Below, piece after piece: positions 1-8,303 of a stretch of 10,798 nucleotides of DNA. The stretch lies in assembly GCA_025526915.1 (NCBI GenBank), contig JAHLKH010000468.1, forward strand, positions 1 to 10,798. Direction: 5' to 3'. A model generated the notes under the pieces. It was not told the DNA's origin. It ran no database searches and saw only the letters and a program-made list of their open reading frames with translations. Both the position numbers and the translations under genes were made by a program. Source of the DNA: Entophlyctis helioformis. Taxonomy: Eukaryota > Chytridiomycota > Chytridiomycetes > Chytridiales > Chytriomycetaceae. Every line of letters begins with the position of its first letter. Position 1 is the stretch's first letter.

Positions 1-981
1 GCTGCTGACCTCGCGAGCCTGTTCTGCAAGCACTGGATCTGCGACGGCAAGGGCGTGCCCTCGACTGTGGTCTCTGACCGCGACTCGCGCTTTGCCTCTG
101 CCTTCTGGAAGTCGCTCATGGCGACTCTCAAGATCGACGCACGCCTTGCAACGGCACGCCACCAGCAAACCGACAGACAATCGGAGCGCGCGATTCAGAG
201 CACAAAGGAGATCCTCGCCAAGTACGCCGACTACTCGGGCAAGAACTGGCCGGACCTCCTGCACACCGTCGCTTTCGCCATCAACAGTGCCCCCAACGCG
301 TCCACCGGCTTCGCTCCGTACTACCTCGCCCATGGCTTTGTCCCATCGCTGCTTCCCTCGGTCGCTCCTGGCGATGCTGCCCCGGGCGTCGTTGATCTGA
401 TCACCCGCCTCACTGCAGCTCGAGAGACAGCCACCAAGCACCTTGCTGATGCCCAAGAGGCTCTCCGCGTGCAGGCAAACAAGTCGCGCCGCCCTCACCC
501 ACCTTTCCCAGTCGACTCCTTGGTCTGGCTCTCCTCCAAGGGCTTGAACTGGCCTGCAGATGCTCAACGACCTGATCTGGCACGCCTCCCGTGGCTTGGC
601 CCCTTCCGCATCTCAGCAGTGGATGAGGACACAGCACCCCTCAATCGACGCCTCGATCTCCCGGCCTCCATGGCACGCATCCATCCTTGGTTCCATGTCG
701 ATCTGCTCCTCCCATATGTCGACCCAGCTGCCGTTTTCCCTGACCGCCCTGCGCATGCTCGCCCACCGCCTCTGGAAGTCCATCCTGACGGCGACACCTT
801 TGTCATTGAGGCGATCCGTTCGGCAAAAGGCTCTGGCCGCAAGCGTCGCTGGCTTGTCAAGTGGGAAGGCTACCCCGAGGAGGAGAACACATGGGAGCCA
901 TGCTCATCATTCACTGGTGCACAGCCCATGCTCGCCGCCTTCGAAGCACTCCACAAGCATCCAGGGGATGTCCAAGCTTAA
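1..981 (+). CDS. Ty3/gypsy pol polyprotein, 3' fragment: integrase core and chromodomain
   Basis: The frame is open from base 1 to the TAA at 979-981 (326 codons in the window); the protein begins upstream, so no start is assigned. Counting from base 1, the integrase core shows Asp26 in VVSDRD and Glu62 in QSERAIQ, separated by exactly 35 residues, the D-35-E spacing of retroviral-type integrases. The first catalytic Asp and the HHCC zinc domain are off the window. Near 595-606 a WLGPF motif marks the GPY/F module of gypsy integrases. The C-terminus (about residues 267-315) is a chromodomain with Phe267, Trp288 (VKWEGY) and Tyr291 where HP1-type domains place their methyl-lysine cage, followed by NTWEP. 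In chromoviruses this domain directs integration to chromatin carrying methylated histone H3. Known chromoviruses usually have Gly where this element has Arg in QTDRQSER. No stop or frameshift is visible. Confidence 0.9.
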   Translation, partial: AADLASLFCKHWICDGKGVPSTVVSDRDSRFASAFWKSLMATLKIDARLATARHQQTDRQSERAIQSTKEILAKYADYSGKNWPDLLHTVAFAINSAPNASTGFAPYYLAHGFVPSLLPSVAPGDAAPGVVDLITRLTAARETATKHLADAQEALRVQANKSRRPHPPFPVDSLVWLSSKGLNWPADAQRPDLARLPWLGPFRISAVDEDTAPLNRRLDLPASMARIHPWFHVDLLLPYVDPAAVFPDRPAHARPPPLEVHPDGDTFVIEAIRSAKGSGRKRRWLVKWEGYPEEENTWEPCSSFTGAQPMLAAFEALHKHPGDVQA

Positions 982-1028
982 ATTTTTCTCTTCTGACACC
1001 GCCTCAGCCCTTTGCAGTCTCTTCGGCT

Positions 1029-1036
1029 AGGGGGGG
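1029..1036 (+). other. Polypurine tract of element C
   Basis: The purine run AGGGGGGG directly precedes the TGTTAGAC start of the LTR. In LTR retrotransposons this tract primes plus-strand DNA synthesis. It lies 48 bases after the pol stop codon. The 47 bases between stop and tract (982-1028) hold nothing else recognisable. Confidence 0.8.
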
Positions 1037-1207
1037 TGTTAGACTTGCTGCCTCGCTCTGCAGCGACGCGGTCACGTGCCCTGACTGCATTCCATCTGCC
1101 AATCCCCATTCCTCACACTTGCCCTCACGGTTCTCGTCTAACCAGACCCTGCAGGTGCACACATGCTCCTTCTATATGTATGTTATTGGAATGAACTACG
1201 TCTAACC
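1037..1207 (+). repeat. 3' LTR of element C (right end uncertain)
   Basis: The start is fixed by the purine tract and TGTTAGAC. A closing GTCTAACCA occurs at 1136-1144 and at 1200-1208, so the LTR is about 107 or about 171 bp. The longer reading includes an AT-rich stretch (tatatgtatgttattg, 1173-1188) that could hold a core promoter. A GGTCACGTG motif lies at 1070-1078. No second copy of this LTR is in the window, so the boundary rests on the terminal inverted repeat alone. Confidence 0.6.
1070..1078 (+). promoter_or_regulatory. GGTCACGTG (E-box/G-box) in the LTR of element C
   Basis: A CACGTG palindrome (1073-1078) preceded by GGT lies 34 bases inside the LTR. CACGTG is the core site of bHLH factors, such as the Cbf1/Pho4 type in fungi. 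The same motif lies at a similar distance from the 5' end of both A-family LTRs in this window. Binding is inferred. Confidence 0.4.
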
Positions 1208-1220
1208 AGACCCTGCAGGT
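1135..1220. repeat. 22-bp direct repeat at the LTR edge of element C
   Basis: An identical 22-bp string occurs at 1135-1156 and 1199-1220, 64 bp apart start to start. It begins cgtctaacc and ends ctgcaggt. Each copy contains the inverse of the LTR start (GTCTAAC), so the repeat spans the place where the LTR should end. It is far longer than the usual 4-6 bp target-site duplication of Ty3/gypsy elements. It may be an internal LTR duplication or a scar of nested insertion. Confidence 0.85.
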
Positions 1221-1244
1221 TACTCGTCGGCCTTCACTGTCCGC

Positions 1245-1321
1245 CTGCCGCAGCCCTCTCAACAACGAGTGAGCCGTGGCATTCAACCTCATGGCAATGA
1301 GCCCACACGCCATGAACATAC
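1245..1321 (-). other. Probable intron 2 of the kinase gene
   Basis: The donor is GTATGT (minus strand, 1321-1316), directly after the last in-frame codon of exon 2. A GGCTCAC branch-like motif lies at 1269-1275 and a CAG acceptor ends at 1245, giving 77 bp. The same GGCTCAC motif sits before the acceptor of intron 1. The sequence after this acceptor stays open for only a short stretch before the 22-bp repeat and LTR of element C, and no VAxK-type kinase lysine is visible. The acceptor is therefore less certain than the donor. The 37 bases between 1208 and 1244 show nothing further. Confidence 0.5.
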
Positions 1322-2444
1322 CGGCAGACCCGTGCGCTTGTCTTGGATCAGACGCACATGACCGCAAGCACCTTTCCCGACGTTGCTGCCCACGATGCAG
1401 TCTTGCAGCCGCCATGGGACGAGTGCCAAGTCATCGTGTGCAGATGGCGATCCCGACACGCTTGCCGATGGCGTGCCTGGCAGCTCGGTGCATCCGCCCG
1501 CACCGTATGCATCCAAGAGCGACTGCGATTGGTGGGATGTGGCGATTGGCGGGAATGGCAGCGTGCCAGCAGCGCGACGGACTGCGACTTGGCGATCCGT
1601 CAAAGGCACGCCATTGTCAATGATCGGCTCGTCCATGAACTGCTTGCATGCACAATGTGAGCCATGCGCGCCATCCACAGCCACAGCCATCTGCATACGA
1701 TGCACTCACGTGGAAGCCGTGCGTCTGGCGGACGTACTCGTCAAACGCCTTGACCATCGTCTTGACGATCCCGCAAATCTCCTCGGTGTTCATCGCCTCG
1801 GGGTCCTTCACCAGCCGCGTGTACTCGGCGCTGTGAATGGGACCAGCACAAGTGACACGAGCCTTGTGTGCAGCGTAGGCGGCCATGTTGGTTTTGAAGG
1901 CGGCCATGACACCGAACATGGCGTCGCTGATCGTGTGGCTGGGCGATGCCAGGCTGGAGAGTTTTGACGAGGCAGCCGCCGCATTGGACGCGGTTGGGAG
2001 GGGTGGGGCGGATGCGACTGCTGCTGTTGGGACAATACGCGTCGCGACGGCAACCACGGGCTGTGCTGCGTTGTGGGCCACCGTGGGAGGACAGATAGAT
2101 GCGGTCGGTCGGGCATTGCCACGAGACAGCTCTCCAACAGCCATGGTTTTGGCAGGGGAGACGGCGACGCCACGGAGCAAGACACGCGTCTGCTCGGGCT
2201 GAGTGCCAAGCGGCGACGCGTCGGCGATGCTGCAGCGCTTGAGGTTCCGGCCGACGATTGACTTGAGCGAGCTGATGCCGCTTGCCCACGACGGCCGCTT
2301 TCGCGAGTGGGTTGTTTGCTTGGCTGGAAGCCGTGCGGACGGCGTGTGCGATGATTGTGCGGCTGCGCCGTTGGGCTGAGGGCGATGCTGCTTTGCGGCT
2401 GCTTCATTGAGTATTGATTGTGCGAGTGGAAGTGGGGCACGGTG
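1322..2444 (-). pseudogene. Protein kinase gene fragment, truncated on both sides by retroelements
   Basis: On the minus strand an open exon runs from the LTR edge at 2444 to 1710 (245 codons, no stop). A 70-bp phase-0 intron follows (1709-1640), then exon 2 (1639-1322, exactly 106 codons). Exon 2 ends with a kinase subdomain I: NVGKGACGHVRL, which has the GxGxxG nucleotide-binding loop and following valine, then DKRTG as in many Ser/Thr kinases. The catalytic lysine and the rest of the kinase domain are absent because the frame reaches intron 2 and then the LTR of element C. The upstream part is a long Ala/Pro/Ser-rich region with a basic patch and a more ordered segment (about 1710-1910) that contains AMNTEEICGIVKTMVKAFDE. 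I do not recognise that region. There is no in-frame ATG before 2144-2142, where the context ACCATGG is favourable; the original start was probably upstream and displaced by element A. Kinase family is well supported; subfamily and substrate are unknown. Confidence 0.7.
1640..1709 (-). other. Intron 1 of the kinase gene (70 bp, phase 0)
   Basis: Donor GTGAGT (1709-1704) and acceptor AAGCAG ending at 1640 join two frames that are each open and in phase 0. A GGCTCAC branch-like motif (1657-1663) lies about 18 bases before the acceptor. Without splicing, the exon 1 frame reads on to a stop near 1617, so splicing is needed to reach the glycine-rich loop. The length is typical of fungal introns. 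Confidence 0.75.
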
Positions 2445-2619
2445 TGTAACTGTCCTCGTCGAGAGCGGCTGGCCGTCTGGTGGCAGAGGGGCAGTGAGTA
2501 TACAGGCTTACGGCTTGGATACGACTACAACAACAGGGCCAAGCCAAGTCCGGGCGAGGCGCGTCCAGATCAATGCCAGCAGGTCACGTGACCACGGGAC
2601 TGCGGCGGCATCCGTTACA
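2445..2619 (-). repeat. 3' LTR of element A (175 bp)
   Basis: The ends are TGTAAC at 2619 and GTTACA at 2445 on the minus strand, a perfect six-base inverted repeat. The polypurine tract at 2627-2620 fixes the start. It matches the shared LTR (8272-8528) only in blocks: the first 12 bases, GTCACGTGA, a TACTCACTGCCCCT block (minus strand, around 2496-2509) and the terminus. The rest is diverged and 82 bp shorter. The stop codon of the A polyprotein lies at 2617-2615, inside the first five bases of this LTR. Confidence 0.88.
2582..2593. promoter_or_regulatory. GGTCACGTGACC palindrome in the 3' LTR of element A
   Basis: This is a perfect 12-bp palindrome with a CACGTG core, 26 bases inside the LTR on the minus strand. 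It is one of the few blocks conserved between this LTR and the shared LTR, which suggests selection for a bHLH-type binding site in U3. Function is inferred. Confidence 0.5.
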
Positions 2620-5600
2620 CTCCCCCCAGCGTAGACAGCCACTTATAGGAAGGAAGAGTGGATGAACAGCGACTAAGAGGATGCATGGGCGTTGCACACA
2701 CGAGAGGAAGAAGTGCGGGCAACGATGGACGCATAGGACACAGGACGGGGAACCGTGCGCTCAGAGCGACGAGGTGGGGCGGGATGGTTGAGAGGGGGAA
2801 GAGAAGAGAGAGAGAAGGAAGGAGGAGAAGAGGGAGGAGGGAGAGGAGGGAAAGATGGAGAGAGAGAGGGAGATGCGGGTGCAGCAGGTGCGATCGGCTC
2901 GTCAGCCGGAGCAGGTGCCGCGGGCGTGGCTGCTGCTGGAGCAGGGGCCACTGGTGCAGGAGCAGGCGCAGTGCGCTTGCGGCGAGAGGGCTTGGATGCC
3001 TTGGGCTGCGTGGGAGCAGGAGCCGCGGCGGGAGCAGGAGCAGCCGGTGCAGGAGCAGCCGGTGCAGGAGCAGCCGGTGCAGGAGCAGCCGGAGCAGGAG
3101 CCGCGCGCGGGGCTGAGCCGGTTTGGATGCCTTGCCTTTAGGCGCCTTGGACGGCTGAGCGTGGAATGCCTTGACGAGGTCCTGGGCCTTGCGCATGTCT
3201 GCGGCTGGGACCCATGTGTTGTCGTCGGCTGGATAACCGACCCACTTGACCAGATACTTGATCTTGCCGCGATAAGTGCGCGAGTCGACGATCTGCTCGA
3301 CCTCGTAGTTGTCCGACGTGCCGTCGTCGGCATGGTACTCGGGGTCAGGCTGTGAGGGCACGTCCTTGCGGCCAGTGGGCGCAGACAGAGGGTCGACATA
3401 TGGGCAGATCCGGTCGGCATGGAACACGTTGTGGACGCGGTGCAGCGAGGCAGGCAGCGCGAGCGTGTAGTTGAGGCCAGATACACCAGAGTCCAGGCTG
3501 GTGATGGCAAAAGGGCCGAGCCACTTGGCGGCCGTGAGCGGCGGGCGGTGCGAGTCCGCCGGCCAGGAGATGCCCTCAGCGTTGAGGAGCACCATGTCGC
3601 CGACCTTGTACGCAGGGTGACGGCGGCGACGCTTGTTTGCCTGAACGGTCATGGCTGCCTGAGCTTTGCGCCGATTCAAAATGGCCGAGTCGCGGGCAGC
3701 GGCCATGTCCAGCAGCAGGTCGCGGGCCGCGGCAGATGGTGCCAGGGCTGGCTCGGACGGGAAGGACCGCGGGTGGCGGCCAAACGCCAGGAAGAAGGGT
3801 GCAAAGCCAGACGACGCAGACGGCGCGCAGTTGAGGCCAAAGCAGGTGGGACCGAGCAGCAGCGGCCAGTCAGAGCCGTGGTAATCGGCCGCCTTGGCGA
3901 GCGCATCCTTGATGGTGCGGATGCTGCGTTCGGCCAAGCCGTCAGTCTGCTGGTGGCGAGCTGTGCTGAGGTTCTGCTTGATCCGGGCAGCGGTGCAGAG
4001 GCTCGACCAGAAGGCCGACAGCCAGCGGGCGTCGCGGTCCGAGACGATGTCGACCGGGAAGCCCTTGCCTGAGCAGACCCAGCAAGTCAGGAAGAGCTCG
4101 GCCAGCTCCTGGGCCGACGACGAGCAGCGGCACGGGAACGCGACGCAGAGACCGGACAGGCAATCGACCACAACCAGAGCAGCATCAAACGCATCGTCTT
4201 GTCCGCCCGCAGGCAGGAACATGACGTCCATGGCGACGCTCGAGAAGCAGTCGTCCGGGATCGCGAGTGGATGCAGCAGGCCGTCAGGCCGGTGATTGGG
4301 CGTGCGGTGGCGCTGGCACACGTCGCATGAGGCGACATAGGCAGCAATGTCCTCAGACATTCTGGGCCAGAAATACCGGTTCGACAAGCGGCTGGTGGTC
4401 CGCTGACGTCCCTGGTGCGCGCCAAAGGGGGAATCGTGGTAGTGGGCGAGCAGATCCGCGCGCAGAGACTGCGGCACATACAAGTGGTTGCCTTTGTACC
4501 ACCACGCGCCATCCAAGCACTCCATGTGCACTACGACCTTGCGGTCGGCCGGCGTGGCTGACGACGGGTCAGCCTTCCAGCCAGGCAGTCTGGAGGCAAA
4601 TGGGTCGGCCGGCAACGCCACACGCACGTCTTTCGCCCAGTCAGAGTCAGTGCGCAGATTGGCAGCACGGATTGGGACAGGCGAGCGACAGTTTGTGCAG
4701 AGAGGGGCCTTTGAGGGATCGGGGGACAGCAGATCGGCCAGCGAGTTGAGCTTGCCAGGCACGTACTCGATGGATGTATCAAATTCCTGCAGAGACAGGA
4801 CCCATCGAGCCTGCCGATCTGACAGGTGGGGCTGCGTGGCCAACCAGACCAGCGCCTTGTGGTCAGTGTGCGTGACAGAGCGCACACTGGACAACAGATG
4901 ACGGAAACGCGAGAAGAACTCCACAATGGCGAGCAACTCGCGTTCGTGGGTTGGATAGTTCATCTCGGCTGGGCTAAGCTTACGTGACCAGCAGGCCACC
5001 AGCTTCTCGCCATCTGGGTGGATCTGCGACAGGTAGCCGGCAATGACGTAGTTGCTGGCATCAGTGTAGACATGCGTTTCCAGAGCCGGGTCAAAGAACC
5101 GCAGCTCGGTTGCCTTCAACACTGCCTGTCGCAGGTCTTCCACAGCCTGCTTTTGAGCAGGGCCCCACTCCCACTTGGCATTCTTGGCTAGCAGCTTGTA
5201 TAGTGGCAGACACATGGTGGCGTACGCCTTTGCAGGGTTCGGCCCACCAATGAATGACTTTAACCACACAAGCTTACCTAGCCAAGTCGCCAGAGTGGAC
5301 GTGTTTGAGATGTGGGGAGCTGCAGCCATGTCCTGCAAGTGCTTTGGCGCAATGGAATAACCAGTGGGCGAGAGCACGTGACCACAGAACTCAATGTCCT
5401 GCTGCAGGATCATGCACTTGGACGGCTTAATGTACAATTGAGCCTTCAGTAGCAGCTTGAGAACAGTGCGTAGGTGTTTGATATGCTCCTTGTACGTCGC
5501 GCTGTAGATGTAGATGTCGTCCATGTACACCGAGACGCACATGCCCAGCAGCTCATTGAGCGTCGACTGGATGGCCTGTGTAAACACAGCCGGAGCATTG

Positions 5601-8271
5601 GTCAGCCCAAAAGGCATGACCGTGAACTCAAAGTGACCAAACTGGGTGGAGAACGCAGTTTTCCACTGGTCCTCTGCCTTAACACGAATGTTAAGGAAGC
5701 CCTCGCGGATGTCAAGCATCGAGCGGAAGGGTTTGTTTGCCAAGTTATCACGGAGGGTCTCAATCTCCGGGATCGCACTGTGGAACTTCACCGAGATGTT
5801 GTTCAAGCCGCGGTAGTCAATGACCAACCGCAGCGAACCATCCTTCTTGCGGACAAAGAGCGTGCCGGCGCCCAAAGGCGATGACGAGCGGCGGATGTAA
5901 CCTTTGGTGTACCACTCGTCCAGCTGCTTCTTGAGCGCTACGGATGCATCCTGGTTCAGTTTCTTGAGGCCACGACGTGGCGGCAGCTGTGCATCCTTAA
6001 TAAAAGGGATCGCGATCTCGAACTCCGAGTCGTGCGCACGGCCTTGCGGCGGGCAGCAGACCTCGTAGTACTCGATGAATGCCTTCTGCGTCTCCTCGTC
6101 TGGGCAGACTGGAAGGTAGGGGTACTTCTCCTTCAGCTTGTCCGGGGTGAGGCCGTTTGCGGCCGCGACACGAAGGCGCGCATCAGCAGCTGCCTCATGG
6201 TCCTCGGGCAGGTCATCCACATAAACCAGCTCCGCGTACTCGTCCGGATGGGCGAGGATGTCCGACATGGTAACCACGATGTCAGAGTGCGGCCGGTTGT
6301 GTGGTGCAGCAGACGGCGGAGCATCTTCGTGCTGCCAGATGTGGTGCACATCGGGGCGCGACTCGGTTGAGAAGCGGAAAACACCGCGACGGAAGTTGAA
6401 CGACGCCTCCGCGGTGGTGCGCAGCCATGGCAAGCCCAGGATGACCTCATCCACACCGTCATAGACGAGGAACCGCACCTGGCTGACCGCAGCTGATCTG
6501 TCGGCCAGCGTGAGGTATACCTCTGAATCTAGCCTCTGCAAGTTGCCGTTGGCAAACTCGAGAGTCACCGCCTGCCGGGTGAACGGCCGGGCAGCAGCGA
6601 GCAGGCCATTGGCATCCAACCAATGGCGAGCCACTAGATTCGCGCTGCTACCAGTGTCCACCAGGACACTGGTGCTGCGGTTGTCCAGGAACACCGGGAA
6701 GGTGCACCGGTTCTCCGTGATAGGCTTCACGGGAGCCAGGTGCCCCTCCTTCAGTCGCGACGGCGGCAACACAGGGTATGCAGGACGATCAGGGGCCACA
6801 GAGGGCAACCTGGGTGCCTTGGCCTTTGCCGCGATGCGCCCGACCTTAGAGTGGGTGGGGCGGTGACCAGACGATCGGCCACCGCGGTCCGGACTCGGGC
6901 GGTCGGCTGGTGCTGCGGGCGAGGCGGCCTTACGCGTCTCGGACGCGCTGCTGCTGCCTGAAGGCGCAGGGGTGGCAGCCTTGGGCGACGAGGAGCTCCC
7001 AGAACGTGGCGACGCGGCAGCGGTCTTGCCCGAACTGGGCTTCAACTTGGCTTCCTGGGCCTTGTGAGCGTTGGCGAGGGCGGTGGCGATTGCAACGTTA
7101 CGCTCGTGCTCCTCAGCGCCCGAGTGTCGCTTGATGAACGCCTCGCGGAGGGTCGAGTAGGACGTGAGCGAGTCCCACGCCTCTGGCTTGTCCTTGATGC
7201 GTGTGCGGAGGAAAGTGAGCATCTCCGCCTCTGTAAGCTGGGCATCACCAAACAGCCGCTCGGCTGCGTGCAGCCAATCCTGCGGGACACGGCCATGGCA
7301 CTCTGTGGGCTCGAAGTCGCGCTCCAGCTTCTGACGAGCCTGGCCTAGGACTCGTTCCGGGGCACTGCGGCGCGACACGAGGTCCGCAAGGAAGTGGGCG
7401 AGCGTCGGGGGCGGATCGTCCTCCTTGAGCGACTTGAACCAGGCGGTGGCGAACACGCGGGCATCGCCTGTGAGGAGCGTCAAGAGGGTTGCACCAATGT
7501 CGCTCAGGGGGATCGTGTCTACGCCGGGCGCCTTGCAGGCGCTCTTGTAGGCCATCTCAATGGCCAGGACGAACGGCTCGAGGCTCTTGCGAGTGGCGTT
7601 CCAGTTGACCGTCAGCTGCGAGCCCTTGACCATGACAAGGCCGTTGAACGGCGTCTGTCTGCCAAGCAACTCTGAGAACACCTTGGCCAAGTTGGGTGCA
7701 CGGGCGTCCACGACTGCTGGCAGGCGTGCGTCCACCGAGGACCCAATCGCGAGGGCTGAACGCGACGCCTGCAAGGCAGCCATGGCAGCGACAGCCTTGT
7801 CCGCAGACTGCTGGGCCAAGGCAACTTGCTTGCTAAGGGCGATCATCGATTCCACGGTCTTGGTGGCCTGCGTCTGCAAATTTCGCACGGCTGCCATGTT
7901 GGCTGACACCGAGTTGAACAGAGCGGCCAGACGCTCCTCATTGGACGCGGCAGACGTGGTGAAAGAGTCCGCCTGCTGGACTAGCAGCTTGTGGGTGTCA
8001 TGCAGACGGGTCTGCAGGTCCTCGATGGAGGCCTGAACCGCAGACAGCGATGCGGCGTGGTCATCCAGTGTGATCCGGACGTCTTCGCTGGCTGAATCCT
8101 GCGGCTGGTGCACAGAAGCGGACGCGGTGCCAACAGAGTGGACAGGAAAGGCATGCGAGCCGCCCGCGCTGCCCAACAGAGCACCTCCGCCGCCCCGAGG
8201 CGCGGCAGAGGAGTGGCGAAACGCGGGCGTGCTGGAGGCCACGGCAGAGGTCGCACTGCCCGATGGAGCAC
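2615..8271 (-). CDS. Gag-Pol polyprotein of element A (chromovirus)
   Basis: A single frame is open from the LTR edge to TAA at 2617-2615; it also reads back through the whole LTR without a stop. Order on the minus strand: coiled-coil-like gag region (about 8080-7757) and gag core; a basic Ser/Pro/Ala-rich linker with no CCHC zinc knuckle; aspartic protease with DTG at 6658-6650 and an ILGLPWL motif; reverse transcriptase with LDIREGF and YMDD at 5527-5516; RNase H with YTDAS, THERELL and HTDHKAL; integrase with His, His, Cys, Cys between about 4438 and 4316, and catalytic Asp (4228-4226), Asp (4039-4037) and Glu (3931-3929), the last two 35 residues apart; a WLGPF motif; and a chromodomain (about 3310-3161) with Tyr, Trp and Tyr cage positions. 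All catalytic residues are intact. The first true in-frame ATG is at 7897-7895 (AACATGG context), inside the coiled coil, so the real gag start is unclear. After PAQP (3112-3110) the frame shifts relative to B. Confidence 0.9.
2620..2627 (-). other. Polypurine tract of element A
   Basis: GGGGGGAG on the minus strand immediately precedes the LTR start TGTAAC. It primes plus-strand synthesis in this family. It also encodes the last residues of the polyprotein (Gly-Gly-Val-stop). Confidence 0.85.
2790..2873. repeat. Homopurine tract in element A
   Basis: The plus strand is pure A/G for 66 bases (2790-2855), then continues after a single T to 2873. On the coding (minus) strand it is polypyrimidine and encodes the Ser/Pro/Leu-rich part of the tail. 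Element B has the same tract at 8698-8781. Confidence 0.9.
3047..3091. repeat. 15-bp tandem repeat, three copies
   Basis: The unit gtgcaggagcagccg is repeated exactly three times (3047-3061, 3062-3076, 3077-3091). The same place in element B has one copy (8955-8969). It encodes a five-residue Ala/Pro unit in the original tail frame. Imperfect ggagcag units flank it on both sides. Confidence 0.92.
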
Positions 8272-8303
8272 TGTAACACTGGGCCTCCAGGCGGACTTGC
8301 CGG

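Larger units (their letters stand above)
1..1207 (+). mobile_element. Element C: 3' part of a Ty3/gypsy chromovirus
   Basis: This is the 3' portion of an LTR retrotransposon whose 5' part lies before the window. In order it holds the end of the pol frame (integrase core to chromodomain, stop at 979-981), a short spacer, an eight-base purine tract (1029-1036) and an LTR beginning TGTTAGAC at 1037. It belongs to a different family from A and B: its integrase is clearly related but far from identical, and its LTR terminus differs (TGTTAGAC against TGTAAC). The right end is uncertain because the expected closing inverted repeat, GTCTAAC, occurs twice (1136 and 1200). I chose the second, which gives an LTR of about 171 bp, close to the 175-bp LTR of element A. 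Without the 5' LTR, a target-site duplication cannot be tested. Confidence 0.85.
2673..3112 (-). other. Frameshifted C-terminal tail after the chromodomain of element A
   Basis: In element B the tail after PAQP is Pro/Ala-rich and ends with a basic PRRSERTVPRP-like segment. In A one base is missing near 3109 (gcgcgcgggg against gcgcgcgtggg in B), which puts the polyprotein into a Leu/Arg-rich frame. One extra A near 2674 (gactaagagg against gactagagg) then returns it to the B frame for the last ~16 residues. The original frame survives in A as an overlapping open frame that ends in TAG at 2675-2673. The tail differs completely in protein sequence but the enzymatic domains are unaffected. The Leu-rich frame is probably a composition artefact of GCN/CTN repeats, since it is also open in B. 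Confidence 0.8.

Noticed and set aside
1707..1712. CACGTG at the exon 1/intron 1 border of the kinase gene, and another in pol of A near 5374
   Set aside because: Isolated occurrences expected by chance in GC-rich DNA; the first is explained by the splice donor. Only the LTR-positioned copies form a pattern.
1383..1967. Plus-strand open frame of 194 codons opposite the kinase exons
   Set aside because: The minus strand has the glycine-rich loop and a consistent phase-0 intron; the plus-strand frame has no recognisable domain.
2440..2444. CGGTG as a target-site duplication of element A
   Set aside because: The partner copy would lie beyond the 5' LTR of B, outside the window, so it cannot be shown. 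The bases flanking the shared LTR are element sequence.
2902..3510. Alternative minus-strand frame of about 200 codons over the chromodomain region of A
   Set aside because: Shadow of the polyprotein in another frame; Ser/Thr/Cys-rich without any motif. The same kind of shadow occurs in B (8499-9389).
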